Shown: piece after piece, positions 17,338 to 26,098 of the stretch
Layout: every line of letters begins with the position of its first letter
How positions within the stretch are numbered: position 1 is the stretch's first letter
Assembly: GCF_900107965.1 (NCBI RefSeq)
Contig: NZ_FNVU01000015.1
Coordinates: 1-64,000 of the forward strand
DNA: 64,000 nucleotides
Reading direction: 5' to 3'
Origin: Actinacidiphila yanglinensis
Lineage (GTDB): Bacteria; Actinomycetota; Actinomycetes; Streptomycetales; Streptomycetaceae
Position numbers and translations under genes: made by a program
The notes under the pieces: model-generated
The model's input: only the letters and a program-made list of their open reading frames with translations
Told to the model about the DNA's origin: nothing
Database searches by the model: none

Positions 17338-17979
17338 ATGGGAGCCTCTGTGCAGGATGACCGCCCGGGTCACGTGATCTTTCTCAACGGCACATCAAGT
17401 TCCGGTAAGACCACGTTGGCCCGCGCGATCCAGGAAGAGAGCGATGTGCCGTACCTGTACTGGGGCATCGACACGCTGTTTTCGATGGTGCCGGAGAAGT
17501 GGGCCGGTGCCCGCGGTGGGCACTTGAGCTTCGAAGGGTTCCGCTACGACCGGTCCGAGCATGACGAGGACGGCCGTCAGCTGATCTGCGTCCGGTACGG
17601 CGACGTCGGACGCCGGATGCTTACCGCCGCCTGCGCGTCGGTCGCCACACTGGCGCTCAAGGGCTGCAACGTCGTGGTCGACGAGATGCTGCTGCATCCC
17701 GATCTGCTGGAGGATTGGCTCCAGGCGCTCGCCGACGTAGAGGTCCATCTCGTCGGGGTGTACTGCCCGATCGATGTGCTGGAGGAGCGGGAGGCGGCAC
17801 GGGGCAATCCGGCGGGCCTGGCGAGGGGGCACCTGCGGACCGTTCACGCCCATGAGGCGAGGTACGACCTCAGGGTCGATACCAGCAAGGTCTCCGCGCA
17901 AGAGTTGGCGCGCACGGTTCTTCGGGCTCGCTCGCAGGCAGTAGCAGCGGGGCACCTCGGCGGCGGGCCGCCGCCATGA
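17338..17979 (+). CDS. Chloramphenicol phosphotransferase-like P-loop kinase
   Basis: The 213-residue cytosolic protein has a Walker A motif GTSSSGKTTLA (residues 18-28), then YWGIDTLF with the Asp that aligns with the catalytic base of chloramphenicol 3-O-phosphotransferase. Next comes a lid region rich in Gly and Arg, then VVVDEMLLHPDLLEDWL and VHLVGVYCPIDVLEEREAARG, which match the Walker B strand and the C-terminal core of this family. Members phosphorylate chloramphenicol in producers, but most have unknown substrates, so resistance is only a possibility. TACGTT lies just before the ATG, which would fit a leaderless transcript. Remnants of an insertion sequence overlap the 3' end. Confidence 0.8.
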   Translation: MGASVQDDRPGHVIFLNGTSSSGKTTLARAIQEESDVPYLYWGIDTLFSMVPEKWAGARGGHLSFEGFRYDRSEHDEDGRQLICVRYGDVGRRMLTAACASVATLALKGCNVVVDEMLLHPDLLEDWLQALADVEVHLVGVYCPIDVLEEREAARGNPAGLARGHLRTVHAHEARYDLRVDTSKVSAQELARTVLRARSQAVAAGHLGGGPPP

Positions 17980-18200
17980 CGGGCGGGGCCCGCCACCGTC
18001 CCGAAGCACTCCTCGGCGACAAGGCGTACGACTTCCGGCCGTCCGCCGGCAACTGCGCAAACGCGGGAGCATGCCCGTCATCTCCCGCGAAGGCTCCCCG
18101 AACATCGAGGGCCTGGGCCGACTCCGCTCCCTCGTGGAACGGACCTCGGTCCGGGCGAGCACGCATATCCTGCCCACCTTGATGAAACCCCCGGTGCCGC
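17976..18200 (+). mobile_element. IS5-family-type DDE transposase remnant
   Basis: After the kinase stop, two frames together read LLGDKAYD, then RQLRKRGSMPVISREGS, then GLGRLRSLVERT. These match the region around the second and third acidic residues of IS5-type transposases (GDKAYDS ... RRIGHTIPE ... GLGRLRWVVERT). At least one frameshift lies between the first and second blocks. The DDE N-terminal half, the C-terminus and both terminal repeats were not found, so only an inactive scrap remains. Confidence 0.6.
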
Positions 18201-18293
18201 TCGTTCCTCCACGGAGCCGGCTGACCGGAAATGAAACACACAACGACGAACTGAAGGTCCATTTGTCCGGGTGCACGATCCCTTCGGGGAACG

Positions 18294-18734
18294 TCAGCCG
18301 AGTTGCTCGGCCAGTCCGACAATGATGCCCTCCGGACCGCGGAGGTAGCAGAGCAGATAGCTGTCCTCGAACCGGGCGATCTCGCCCACGAGCTCTCCGC
18401 CGTGAGCGCGCAGACGGGCAACGGTGTCCTCGATGTCATCGACGGCGAACATGACGCGGTGCGTGCCCACGATGTTGTGCGGCCGGTCGCGCGGCCCGGC
18501 GCTGATCACCGCGGGACTGCGGTACTTCGCGAGCTCAAGCCTGCTGTGACCGTCCGGCGTCCGGACCATCGCGATCTCACAGCGCACGCCGTTGAGCCCG
18601 GTGCACTGGTCGGCGAAGGGGCCCTCGATCTCCGCCCTTCCTTCCAGCTCCATTCCGAGTTCCACGAAGAATGCGACGGCGGCGTCCATGTCCTCGACGA
18701 CGATGCCGACGTTGTCCATCCGGAGAATCGCCAT
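18294..18734 (-). CDS. VOC (glyoxalase-like) family protein
   Basis: The 146-residue soluble protein is made of the paired beta-alpha-beta-beta-beta units of the vicinal oxygen chelate fold. It begins with MDNVGIVVEDMDAAVAFFVE, typical of the first unit, and the second has HRVMFAVDDIEDTVARLRAHGG and YLLCYLRGPEGIIVGLAEQ. The His of the second unit and the final Glu pattern (GPEGIxVxLAE) are kept, as expected for a metal site. The substrate is unknown. GGGAGG lies six bases before ATG 18734. It sits alone between an IS remnant and a Nudix remnant. Confidence 0.85.
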   Translation of the reverse strand: MAILRMDNVGIVVEDMDAAVAFFVELGMELEGRAEIEGPFADQCTGLNGVRCEIAMVRTPDGHSRLELAKYRSPAVISAGPRDRPHNIVGTHRVMFAVDDIEDTVARLRAHGGELVGEIARFEDSYLLCYLRGPEGIIVGLAEQLG

Positions 18735-18956
18735 ATTGGCCTCCCTGCCTTGGTCCGGCCACGGTGGCCCTATCTCCCTGTGAGACGGAGCCGCCGGGCT
18801 GTTTTCGACATCCTCTGCCCCATCATCTTTCAGGACCGAGGAGTAGGCCGCAGCGCCCGAAACGCTCCATCCCGTGTGGGGGAAGGACCGCGGTCCCAAA
18901 GGGTCGGGGAGGTCGAGGGAGGCTGCTTCGGTACCGGTCACCACCCCGGATCGGCC

Positions 18957-19117
18957 GGACGCTGGTGCCCCTGGCCAACGACCGTGGCCAGTACGTGCTG
19001 CGCCTGCGGGACGCCAACAAGCCGATCTGGGCGAGGGGATGCTGGACGCTGTCCGGCGGCGGCGAACCAGGAGAGACGCTGGACGCGTGCGTCCGCCGTG
19101 ACTCGCAGGGATCCTAG
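18957..19117 (+). pseudogene. Nudix hydrolase, N-terminal remnant
   Basis: The frame reads VPLANDRGQYVLRLRDANKP followed by IWARGCWTLSGGGEPGETLD, which matches the start of Nudix hydrolases up to the Gly-rich entry of the Nudix box. The REEL/E part of the box (RELxEExG) is missing; instead the frame gives VRRDSQGS and stops. No start codon with a ribosome site is evident. It is a truncated fragment that abuts the response regulator gene of the opposite strand. Confidence 0.55.
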
Positions 19118-19782
19118 TTGCTCGGTGTGGTCAGTCCGTTCTCGTAAGCGAAAATGACCGCTTGGACCCGGTCGCGCAGGTGCAGTTTCGCGAGGACCCG
19201 AGCGACGTGTGTCTTGACCGTGGTTTCCGACAGGACGAGCTGGTCGGCGATCTCCTGATTGGTGAGGCCGGACGCCATCTCCGTGAACACCTGGCGTTCG
19301 CGCTGCGTCAGCGGCGAGAGGACATCCTTCGGGGGGACGCCCTCCTTCGTGGCGTGGAAGGTGCCGGCGTAGGCGTCGAGAAGTCGGCGGGTGGTGCTGG
19401 GCGCGAGAATGGCATCGCCCCGGGCCACCGTCCGGATGCCCGCGAGGAGTTCCTCCGTCCTGACGTTCTTGAGCAGGAAGCCGCTGGCGCCGGCGCGCAG
19501 GCCGGTGAAGGCGTACTCGTCGACGTCGAAGGTGGTCAGGATGAGTACCTTGACCTCGGGCAGATGGGCGGCGATGTGACGAGTGGCTTCGATCCCGTCC
19601 GTTCCCGGCATGCGGACGTCCATGAGAACGACGTCCGGCCTGAGCGCCGCCGCCTGCTCGATGGCTTGTGTGCCGTTCGCCGCCTCGCCCACGGTTTCCA
19701 TGTCGGTCTGCGCGTTGACGATCATCTTGAAGCCGTGACGCAGCAGATCCTGGTCATCGGCGAGCAGCACCCGGATCGTCAT
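19114..19782 (-). CDS. NarL/FixJ-type response regulator (pair 1)
   Basis: The 222-residue protein has a receiver domain at residues 1-120, with the acidic pocket (LLADD, residues 7-10), the phospho-acceptor D55 (VVLMDVRMPG) and the conserved Lys in SGFLLKNVR. A LuxR helix-turn-helix (LTQRERQVFTEMASGLTNQEIADQL) follows at the C-terminus. Its ATG overlaps the stop of the histidine kinase gene (ATGA), so the two are a translationally coupled pair. The pair follows an ABC exporter operon on the same strand, which is its likely target. Confidence 0.9.
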   Translation of the reverse strand: MTIRVLLADDQDLLRHGFKMIVNAQTDMETVGEAANGTQAIEQAAALRPDVVLMDVRMPGTDGIEATRHIAAHLPEVKVLILTTFDVDEYAFTGLRAGASGFLLKNVRTEELLAGIRTVARGDAILAPSTTRRLLDAYAGTFHATKEGVPPKDVLSPLTQRERQVFTEMASGLTNQEIADQLVLSETTVKTHVARVLAKLHLRDRVQAVIFAYENGLTTPSN

Positions 19783-20939
19783 GCGACACCCGCCGGGTCG
19801 GTCAGCCCGAGGTCGGCGAAGACCTCCCAGCCGCCGCGGACCGGACCCGCGTGGAAGCTGCCCTCGTAGAGAGCGGACCGTTCCCGCATCCCCGCCAGTC
19901 CGTGTCCGGTCACCGTGTCGTCCGGCGGCGTGCGGGGGTCACCGTCGTCCATGACCCGAATCCTTACGCGATCGTCCCGGTAACCGAGGGACACGATCAC
20001 CCGCCGGACGTTGCGGCCGTGTTTGAGCACGTTGGTGAGACTCTCTTGGACGATGCGGTAGATGGTGAGCTGCGTGGTCGGTGCCAGGTTGCCCGGGTCA
20101 CCGGAGATCGCGAGTTCCACTGTCAGGCCGGCCGATCGGACGATGGAGATCAGGTCCGTCAGTTGCGCGGTGCCGGGCTGGGGTGTGAGATCCGCGGGGT
20201 CGGTGCTGCGCAGGACGCCGAGCATGCGCTGCATCTCGGCCAGGGCCTGACGTCCGACATCGGATGCCTGGGTGACGGTGTCCCGGACCGTGTCATCGGA
20301 GGACGTGGCGGCGACCGCGTCGTTGAGGGTGATCATGACCGCGAGGCTGTGGGCGATGACGTCGTGCATCTCGCGTGCCATGCGGGTGCGTTCCTCGGCC
20401 ACGGCGATCCGGGCCCGATGGTCGCGGTCGCGTTCGGCTGTCTCGGCTCGCTCGATCATCGATGCCAGGTAGGCCCGCCGGGTGCGGACGTAGAGGCCGA
20501 TGACCAAGGCGGCGGTGACCGTTCCGGTGGCCATCACGCCCGACAGCCACTGGTGCGGCTTCGGCGTCCATCGTGCCACGGCCATGACGACGCCGGCCTC
20601 GCCCACGAAGAGGGCCGCAGCGAGCAGCCAGCGGCGTCGCTCCCAGGCGCCCAGGGAGTACAGCATGATCAGCACGGCCAGGTCGGCGTTGGCCACCACA
20701 TCGGCCAGCCACTGCGTCAGGCAGACCGCGGCGATCAGAGCGGCGGCCGTGGCCGGCGCACGACGGCGCAGGGCGAGCGGCGCGGCCAGGGCCACGTCCC
20801 AGTACGGTGCGTAGACGCTGCGGACGTCGGGACCGAGGACGTCGGCCAGCACGGCGGCCAAGGCGACGCCCACGGCCAGCGTCAAGTCCTGTAGCAGATG
20901 GCGTGCTGCCGGTGTGACGCCGACGCGGCCAGGGAGCAT
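19779..20939 (-). CDS. HisKA_3 sensor histidine kinase (pair 1)
   Basis: The 386-residue membrane kinase has about five hydrophobic segments in residues 20-155, a short cytoplasmic linker with a coiled-coil character (SMIERAETAERDRDHRAR), a HisKA_3 dimerisation domain with H192 in EMHDVIAHSLAV, and an ATPase domain with the N box (QESLTNVLKHG), DDG and TGHGLAGMRERSALYEG. This is the short NarX/DesK-like type common in actinomycetes, sensing within or near the membrane. ATG 20939 lies 16 bases after the ABC permease stop, so it is probably cotranscribed with the exporter genes. Confidence 0.9.
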   Translation of the reverse strand: MLPGRVGVTPAARHLLQDLTLAVGVALAAVLADVLGPDVRSVYAPYWDVALAAPLALRRRAPATAAALIAAVCLTQWLADVVANADLAVLIMLYSLGAWERRRWLLAAALFVGEAGVVMAVARWTPKPHQWLSGVMATGTVTAALVIGLYVRTRRAYLASMIERAETAERDRDHRARIAVAEERTRMAREMHDVIAHSLAVMITLNDAVAATSSDDTVRDTVTQASDVGRQALAEMQRMLGVLRSTDPADLTPQPGTAQLTDLISIVRSAGLTVELAISGDPGNLAPTTQLTIYRIVQESLTNVLKHGRNVRRVIVSLGYRDDRVRIRVMDDGDPRTPPDDTVTGHGLAGMRERSALYEGSFHAGPVRGGWEVFADLGLTDPAGVA

Positions 20940-20955
20940 GATCTCAGTGTCCCAC

Positions 20956-21783
20956 TCAGGCGTCGCGGCGATGCAGGGAGAAAGCTGCCGCGACGATCCC
21001 GGCGACCACCCAAGCGCACAACACGAGCACGCCCGCTCCGGGGGAAAGATGGGGGGACTCGGGCTGCGCAACAGCGAAGGCCTCCCCTGCCTGCGACGGA
21101 AGGAACTGCGCGATGTGCCGGCCCGTCGATGCGAACAGGCTCAGCAACTCCGGCAGGACAAAGAGCAGGGCGAAGAAGCTGACCAGGGAGCCGGGGGTCG
21201 AGCGCACCATCCAGCCGATCATTCCTCCGATGACCCCGACCAGCACCATGTAGAGGCTCGTGCCCAGCACGATGCGCCACACCCCCGGGTCGGACAGCGA
21301 GAAGCCTGTGCGGTAGTGGCCGATCAGTGCTTGCGAGGCAACGAAGGTGATCACGGTGATCGTGGTCATCGCCACCGCGGTGACCACGAAGAACACCACC
21401 AGCTTGGCGCACAGTACCGGGAGACGCTTGGGGACTGCCGCGAACGTCGAGCGGATCATGCCAGTGCTGAACTCACTGGAGACGAACAGCACACCCAGTG
21501 CCCCGATCAGCAGTTGCCCCAGGAAGAAGCCCTGCAGTGTCGCGGAGGACGAAAGGTCGTTGGCGTCCTGGTTGCCCGTCAGATGGCGTGTGTTGTAGGC
21601 GACGATCAACCCCACGGCCAGCATGCCGATCACGGCCGCGCCGAGCACCGTCCAGGTCGAACGCAGACTGCGCCACTTGATCCATTCGGCCTTCACCGCC
21701 CGCGCGAGGGTGATCGGTTGGCTGTCGACAGCGGTCCGAGGAATCGGGAGTGCGGCAGGGGCGTCGGTCGTGGCGGTACTCAT
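20956..21783 (-). CDS. ABC-2 type exporter permease
   Basis: The 275-residue membrane protein starts with a cytoplasmic N-terminus and the typical AVKAEWIKWRSLRSTW helix. Six hydrophobic segments follow (WTVLGAAVIGMLAVGLIVA, GQLLIGALGVLFVSSEF, LVVFFVVTAVAMTTITVITF, IVLGTSLYMVLVGVIGGMIG, SLVSFFALLFVLPELLSLF, AGVLVLCAWVVAGIVAAAF). SSEFSTGMIRSTFAAVPKR is the conserved loop of ABC-2 permeases in streptomycete drug or peptide exporters. Its ATG overlaps the ATPase stop (ATGA). The substrate is unknown. Confidence 0.85.
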   Translation of the reverse strand: MSTATTDAPAALPIPRTAVDSQPITLARAVKAEWIKWRSLRSTWTVLGAAVIGMLAVGLIVAYNTRHLTGNQDANDLSSSATLQGFFLGQLLIGALGVLFVSSEFSTGMIRSTFAAVPKRLPVLCAKLVVFFVVTAVAMTTITVITFVASQALIGHYRTGFSLSDPGVWRIVLGTSLYMVLVGVIGGMIGWMVRSTPGSLVSFFALLFVLPELLSLFASTGRHIAQFLPSQAGEAFAVAQPESPHLSPGAGVLVLCAWVVAGIVAAAFSLHRRDA

Positions 21784-22706
21784 GCGGCAACCTCGGTGTC
21801 ATCAACGCTGGAACGGTAATCGATCGACTCGTCGGTCAGGGCCATGTACGCCTCTTCCAGGGACGCGGCGTGAGTGGCCAGTTCCAGGAGGGTGATTCCG
21901 GCGCCCGCGGCGGTCACACCGATGTGGTCGCTGGTGAGGCCCTGCACCTCCAGCGTCTGCTCCGCGACGTTGCGGACGGTGACGTCGGCGCCGGCCAGCA
22001 GGTCGGCGAGCCGGCCTGCCTGCGGGGAACGGACGGTGACGACATCGGCGGACGCGCCGGCGATGAACTCCGCCATCGACTGGTCCCGCAGGAGTTTGCC
22101 CTTCCCGACCAGGATGATGTGGTCGGCGGTCAGCGCCATCTCGCTCATCAGGTGCGAGGACAGGAACACGGTGCGACCCTCGCCGGCCAGCCTTTTGAGC
22201 AGGTTGCGAATCCATCGCACCCCGTCCGGGTCCAGCCCGTTGACCGGCTCGTCGAGAATCAGCGTCCGCGGATCGGCCAGCAGTGCCGAGGCAATACCCA
22301 GGCGCTGCCCCATGCCCAACGAGAAACCACCGGCGCGCCGACCGGCGACGTCGCCGAGCCCGACCATCCCGATCACCTCATCGACCCGCTCCGCCCCGAT
22401 CCCCGCTGTCGCAGCCATCGCCAGCAGATGATTACGAGCCGATCGGCCGGTGTGCACCGCCCGGGCCTCCAGGAGCGCCCCGACCTCGGCCAACGGGCGA
22501 CGGTGCTCGGCGAACGGCTTGCCGTTGACCGTCACCGAGCCGGACGTGGGGCAGTCGAGCCCCATGATCATCCGCATCGTCGTCGACTTCCCGGCGCCGT
22601 TCGGGCCGAGAAATCCGGTGATCACACCCGGCTTGACGGTGAACGTCAAGCCGTCGACGGCCAGCTTCTCCCCGTAGCGTTTGGTCAATCCCTCGGCCTT
22701 GATCAC
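21780..22706 (-). CDS. ABC exporter ATP-binding protein
   Basis: The 308-residue ATPase has Walker A GPNGAGKS (residues 34-41), a signature that reads FSLGMGQRLGIA, as in DrrA/BcrA-type exporters, Walker B LILDEPVNGLD and the switch His in VFLSSHLMSEM. A C-terminal domain of about 90 residues is typical of antibiotic-resistance-type ATPases. GTG 22706 was chosen because GGAGG lies about five bases upstream and the domain starts at once. It is the first gene of a four-gene unit: ATPase, permease, kinase, regulator. The context resembles a BceAB-like or bacitracin-type self-protection unit, though this is inference. Confidence 0.9.
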   Translation of the reverse strand: MIKAEGLTKRYGEKLAVDGLTFTVKPGVITGFLGPNGAGKSTTMRMIMGLDCPTSGSVTVNGKPFAEHRRPLAEVGALLEARAVHTGRSARNHLLAMAATAGIGAERVDEVIGMVGLGDVAGRRAGGFSLGMGQRLGIASALLADPRTLILDEPVNGLDPDGVRWIRNLLKRLAGEGRTVFLSSHLMSEMALTADHIILVGKGKLLRDQSMAEFIAGASADVVTVRSPQAGRLADLLAGADVTVRNVAEQTLEVQGLTSDHIGVTAAGAGITLLELATHAASLEEAYMALTDESIDYRSSVDDTEVAA

Positions 22707-22904
22707 GCGTCCTCCAGCAAGTTGTCCGACTGCTGTTTCAGCGTAGAAAGCCGACTCCGCCGACGGATCCTCCGGCCGAGGTGTCTTACGGGCTCGCCTT
22801 GTCATCCACTCGGACGACCCGGCCGGTGGTCGGTCCTCGTCACGCACGCGGCGCTCAGCCCACGTGGGTCGTCCCGCCCCGGTCCGCGCACGGGACCTCC
22901 CCGG

Positions 22905-24479
22905 TCAACCCACGTCATCCGCGGGTGAGCCGGTGTGGTCGTGCTCGACGTGGTGCCGGATCAACGGGTCGGCGCCGAAGTCGTCGGACGGGCAGCGCAG
23001 ATCGGCCGACGGGCGGTGCCCGGTGAGGAGATACCCCGTCACTGCCCGGTCGCCGCAGGTGGTGCCGTCGGCGTGGTAGGCGCCATGGCCGCCCTGGTCG
23101 ACGGTGACCAGGCGGGCCCGGTCGCCGAGGGCCGTCCGCATGCGCAGGGCGCCGAAGTACGGGGTGACCGGGTCCCGCAGGTTCTGGAGCATCAGGATGT
23201 TGGAGGGCCCGTCCGAGGTGATGTGGACCGGGGTTTCGGCAGGCTCGGTGTGCCAGAAGGCACAGGGGGTGAGGTTCACCGGCTGTCCCGCGGTGAGCGG
23301 GTGGCGGATACGGTCGGTCGCGACGGCGCGGGCGTAGCCGTGAACGTCGCGGGGCCAGCTCACGTCGTTGCATTGCGTCGCCGTGAACACGGCTGCGTCG
23401 CGGTCCGGCATCGGCGTGGCGTATCCGGGTGGCAGGGCGAGCGTGGCGTGGGGGTCCTCGGCCGTCTTGATCAGTTGGGCCAGCGCGGGGAAGCCCCCGT
23501 CGCTGTACAGCGCCTGCTGGACGGCCTGGCGCAGGATGTCGCCGGTGAGCGGCTTGTGCGGTGTGGTGGTCGCCCGGGGCGCGCGGTCCAGCCGGTCGGC
23601 GAGGGACAGCACCAACGGCTCTACTCCGCTGGCGTGTTGGGCCAGCCGTAGGCCGTTGCGGTCGCGTGCGGGTTCGGCGGCCCAGCGGGCGAAGTCGGGG
23701 AACCGCTCGTCGGCGCCGGCCGCCGTATTGGCGAGCCAACCGCGTTCCACTCGCGCCGGGTCAGGATCGCCGGTGCTGTCGAGCACCACCCGGTCGGTGT
23801 GCTCGGGGTGTTCCTGCGCGTAGGCGGCGGTGACATACGTGCCGTACGACACCCCGTACATCGACACCTTCGCGGCAGCGAGGGCCTGGCGCAGGCGCTC
23901 GATGTCGCGCACCTCGTTCGCCGTGGAGTAACTGCGGACGACGGCACCGCCGTTGCGGGCGCAGACGTCGGCGATGCGATGGGCGCGGGCGACGCTGTCG
24001 GTGATGTCGCCGCCGGGACCGGGCCAGCTGCGGAGGTTCATCACGTCCCGGTCGTCCGCGCTCAGTCCGCAACCGACTGCCGTGGATCCGCCCACCCCGC
24101 GCGGGTCGAGGCTGACCAGATCGTAGGCGCCGTGCAAAGCCTCGCGCATCGCCGGTCCCGTGTGGGCGAGCGTGTCCACGCCGGAGCCGCCCGGGCCGCC
24201 CGGGACGACGAGCAGGGTGCCGCGCCGGGCGGCCGGGCGGTCGCTGACCAGGCGCGTGACGCGCAAGGTGAGGTGGGCGCCGTCCGGCTTCCCGTAGTCC
24301 ACGGGGACGGACAGGTCGGCGCACTGCTGGTCGGCGGGGCCATCGGGCTGGGCACACGGATTCCACGAGAGCGTCGTCGCTGACGTCGGACCGGTCGCGG
24401 CGAAGCATGGCGCACTGGGCGAAAGGCATGTCGCACCGAGCGAAAGGACGCCCAGTACCAGGGCGATGGTGTGCTTCAT
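22905..24479 (-). CDS. Secreted alpha/beta hydrolase, tripeptidyl aminopeptidase (TAP) type
   Basis: The 524-residue protein has a signal peptide (MKHTIALVLGVLSLGATCL ... FAA). The hydrolase core has the oxyanion block VVPGGPGGSGVD, the nucleophile Ser in GVSYGTYV and the DPRGVG motif. A C-terminal TAP-like domain carries the catalytic His in VDQGGHGAYH; the Asp is expected in the NLRDPVTP block. Pairs of Cys (PCAQP...QQCADL; CGL...DVC; TQCND...TPCAF) suggest disulphides outside the cell. Streptomyces TAP enzymes release N-terminal tripeptides or act on proline substrates. ATG 24479 has GGAG six bases away; the adjacent ATG at 24482 is also possible. Confidence 0.9.
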   Translation of the reverse strand: MKHTIALVLGVLSLGATCLSPSAPCFAATGPTSATTLSWNPCAQPDGPADQQCADLSVPVDYGKPDGAHLTLRVTRLVSDRPAARRGTLLVVPGGPGGSGVDTLAHTGPAMREALHGAYDLVSLDPRGVGGSTAVGCGLSADDRDVMNLRSWPGPGGDITDSVARAHRIADVCARNGGAVVRSYSTANEVRDIERLRQALAAAKVSMYGVSYGTYVTAAYAQEHPEHTDRVVLDSTGDPDPARVERGWLANTAAGADERFPDFARWAAEPARDRNGLRLAQHASGVEPLVLSLADRLDRAPRATTTPHKPLTGDILRQAVQQALYSDGGFPALAQLIKTAEDPHATLALPPGYATPMPDRDAAVFTATQCNDVSWPRDVHGYARAVATDRIRHPLTAGQPVNLTPCAFWHTEPAETPVHITSDGPSNILMLQNLRDPVTPYFGALRMRTALGDRARLVTVDQGGHGAYHADGTTCGDRAVTGYLLTGHRPSADLRCPSDDFGADPLIRHHVEHDHTGSPADDVG

Positions 24480-24834
24480 CATTGTCTCCGGGTTCAGAGG
24501 TGTCGATGGCCGGCTCCGGCCGCACCAGGGTTGCGTGGCCCGCGCGGTCGGCCGTGCGCATGGACGCGCATGAGCGTGCGCGGCCGGTCACCATCGGGGC
24601 CTGGCCTCGCGCCGGGAAGCTCGATGTCAGGTCATGTCGCGGACCGGGGGCACGGTGACGGTGAGCCGGCCGTTATCCGGATGCCACCGCGGTCCGTCGT
24701 GGGGTCATGGCCGTCGATGCTGGTGACGAAGCCACCTTGGCAGTGGAGAGGACCCCGCCGCCTCCCCCGGCGGTGGGTTTCCTCTCCCCCGTACGGGGGG
24801 GCCGCCGCGTACGCCCGGCTGGCAGCATGACCAG
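24480..24834. other. Divergent intergenic region
   Basis: This 355-base stretch separates the TAP-type hydrolase and the second kinase, which diverge, so it should hold both promoters. No gene, repeat or clear operator was recognised. The last 50 bases have C/G runs but no obvious hexamers. Confidence 0.4.
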
Positions 24835-26094
24835 GTGCCCGACTCCCTCCGTCCCACCCGATTCCGCGGGCTCGCACGGCCGTTGGCGCGACCGGTCACG
24901 TACACGCGCTGGCTGCATCTGTGCGTGCCGGCCGGCGCCATCGCGCTGTGGGGACTCTTCGCGCCGAGGGAGCTGTACCTGCTTGCGGTCATGGCCGTGC
25001 CGGCGGGCCTGATCCCGGTGGTGCGCCTCGGGGAGGGCCTCCAGGCCCAAGCGCTCCTGGTGCCGGACGAACGCGGGCGGCCCGACGCCACGATCGCGGC
25101 GGCGACCGCGACCACGTGGCAGGACCGCTGGCGGACGGTGCTCTGGCTGGAGGCACGGCTCGTCCTCGCGGGAGTCGCCGTGATGACCACCGCCTGGGGC
25201 CCGATGCTCACCATCGAGATGCTGAGGCTGGGGGTCGGTGGTGCTCCGGTGACCGTTCCGGCCCTGGGCGTCTGGCAGCCGCATTGGTGGTGGACTCCCC
25301 TGGCCGCGTTTCCGGGTGGGGGGTCGCTCGTCCTGCTGATCACGCTCGGGCACGTCGTCACCCGCCTTGCCCGGATGCTGCTCGGGCCCTCCCCCGCGGA
25401 ACGGCTGCGCCTCCTGGAGGAGCGCACCGAGCAGCTGCTGGAGCGCAACCGCATCGCCAGGGAGTTGCACGACTCCATCGGCCACGCGCTGACCGTCGCC
25501 GTGCTCCAGGCGGGTGCCGCCCGGGCCGCCGGGGACCTCGCGTTCACCGAACGGGCGCTGGCCGCGATCGAAGAGGTGGGCCGCAGCGCGCTGGACGACC
25601 TGGACCGGGTACTGCTGATCCTGCGCGAGAGCGGCAGGCCGGCCGGCGCACGGCCCACTCTGGGGGAGGCGGACCGGCTGCTGGAGGCAGCGCGCGGCTC
25701 GGGCTCGGCAGTGGACGCCGAGCTGTCCGGGCCGCTGGGCCAACTGCCGGGGCCGATCTCCCGCGAGGGCTACCGGATCCTCCAGGAGGCGCTCACCAAC
25801 GTGCTACGGCACGCCGGCCCGGTGCCGATCCGGGTGCGAGTGGCGATGGCCGGACCGCAGCTGGAACTGGAGGTGGCAAATCCGCTGCCGCGGCCGCCAT
25901 CGCCCGCGCCCGGCCCTGGCAGCCGTGGCGGCAGCGGCCTGCGCGGCCTGCGTGAGCGGGCGGCCCTGCTCGGTGGGGAAGCGCAGGCCGGCCCGGTGAA
26001 CGGTGAATGGCGGATGCGGGTACGGCTGCCCCTCGACGGGCTCGCGGCACCACGGGAATCCCAGCAACACCCCACCGGCCCGTCAGTAGGCTGA
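24835..26094 (+). CDS. HisKA_3 sensor histidine kinase (pair 2)
   Basis: The 419-residue membrane kinase has hydrophobic segments at about 28-45, 47-63, 105-120 and 160-180. A coiled stretch LRLLEERTEQLLERNRIA leads to H212 in the HisKA_3 block RELHDSIGHALTVAV. The ATPase domain has the N box (QEALTNVLRHAG), then a G2 region (GGSGLRGLRERAALLGG). The first D box (DDG) is not obvious, since the N box is followed by VANPLPRPP, a variant also seen in related kinases. The GTG start has no strong ribosome site. The response regulator starts four bases after the stop, so they are one operon. Confidence 0.9.
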   Translation: MPDSLRPTRFRGLARPLARPVTYTRWLHLCVPAGAIALWGLFAPRELYLLAVMAVPAGLIPVVRLGEGLQAQALLVPDERGRPDATIAAATATTWQDRWRTVLWLEARLVLAGVAVMTTAWGPMLTIEMLRLGVGGAPVTVPALGVWQPHWWWTPLAAFPGGGSLVLLITLGHVVTRLARMLLGPSPAERLRLLEERTEQLLERNRIARELHDSIGHALTVAVLQAGAARAAGDLAFTERALAAIEEVGRSALDDLDRVLLILRESGRPAGARPTLGEADRLLEAARGSGSAVDAELSGPLGQLPGPISREGYRILQEALTNVLRHAGPVPIRVRVAMAGPQLELEVANPLPRPPSPAPGPGSRGGSGLRGLRERAALLGGEAQAGPVNGEWRMRVRLPLDGLAAPRESQQHPTGPSVG

Positions 26095-26098
26095 GTCC

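Noticed and set aside
24780..24834. G/C runs before the second kinase gene as a structured element
   Set aside because: The runs are short and form no convincing hairpin or known riboswitch pattern.
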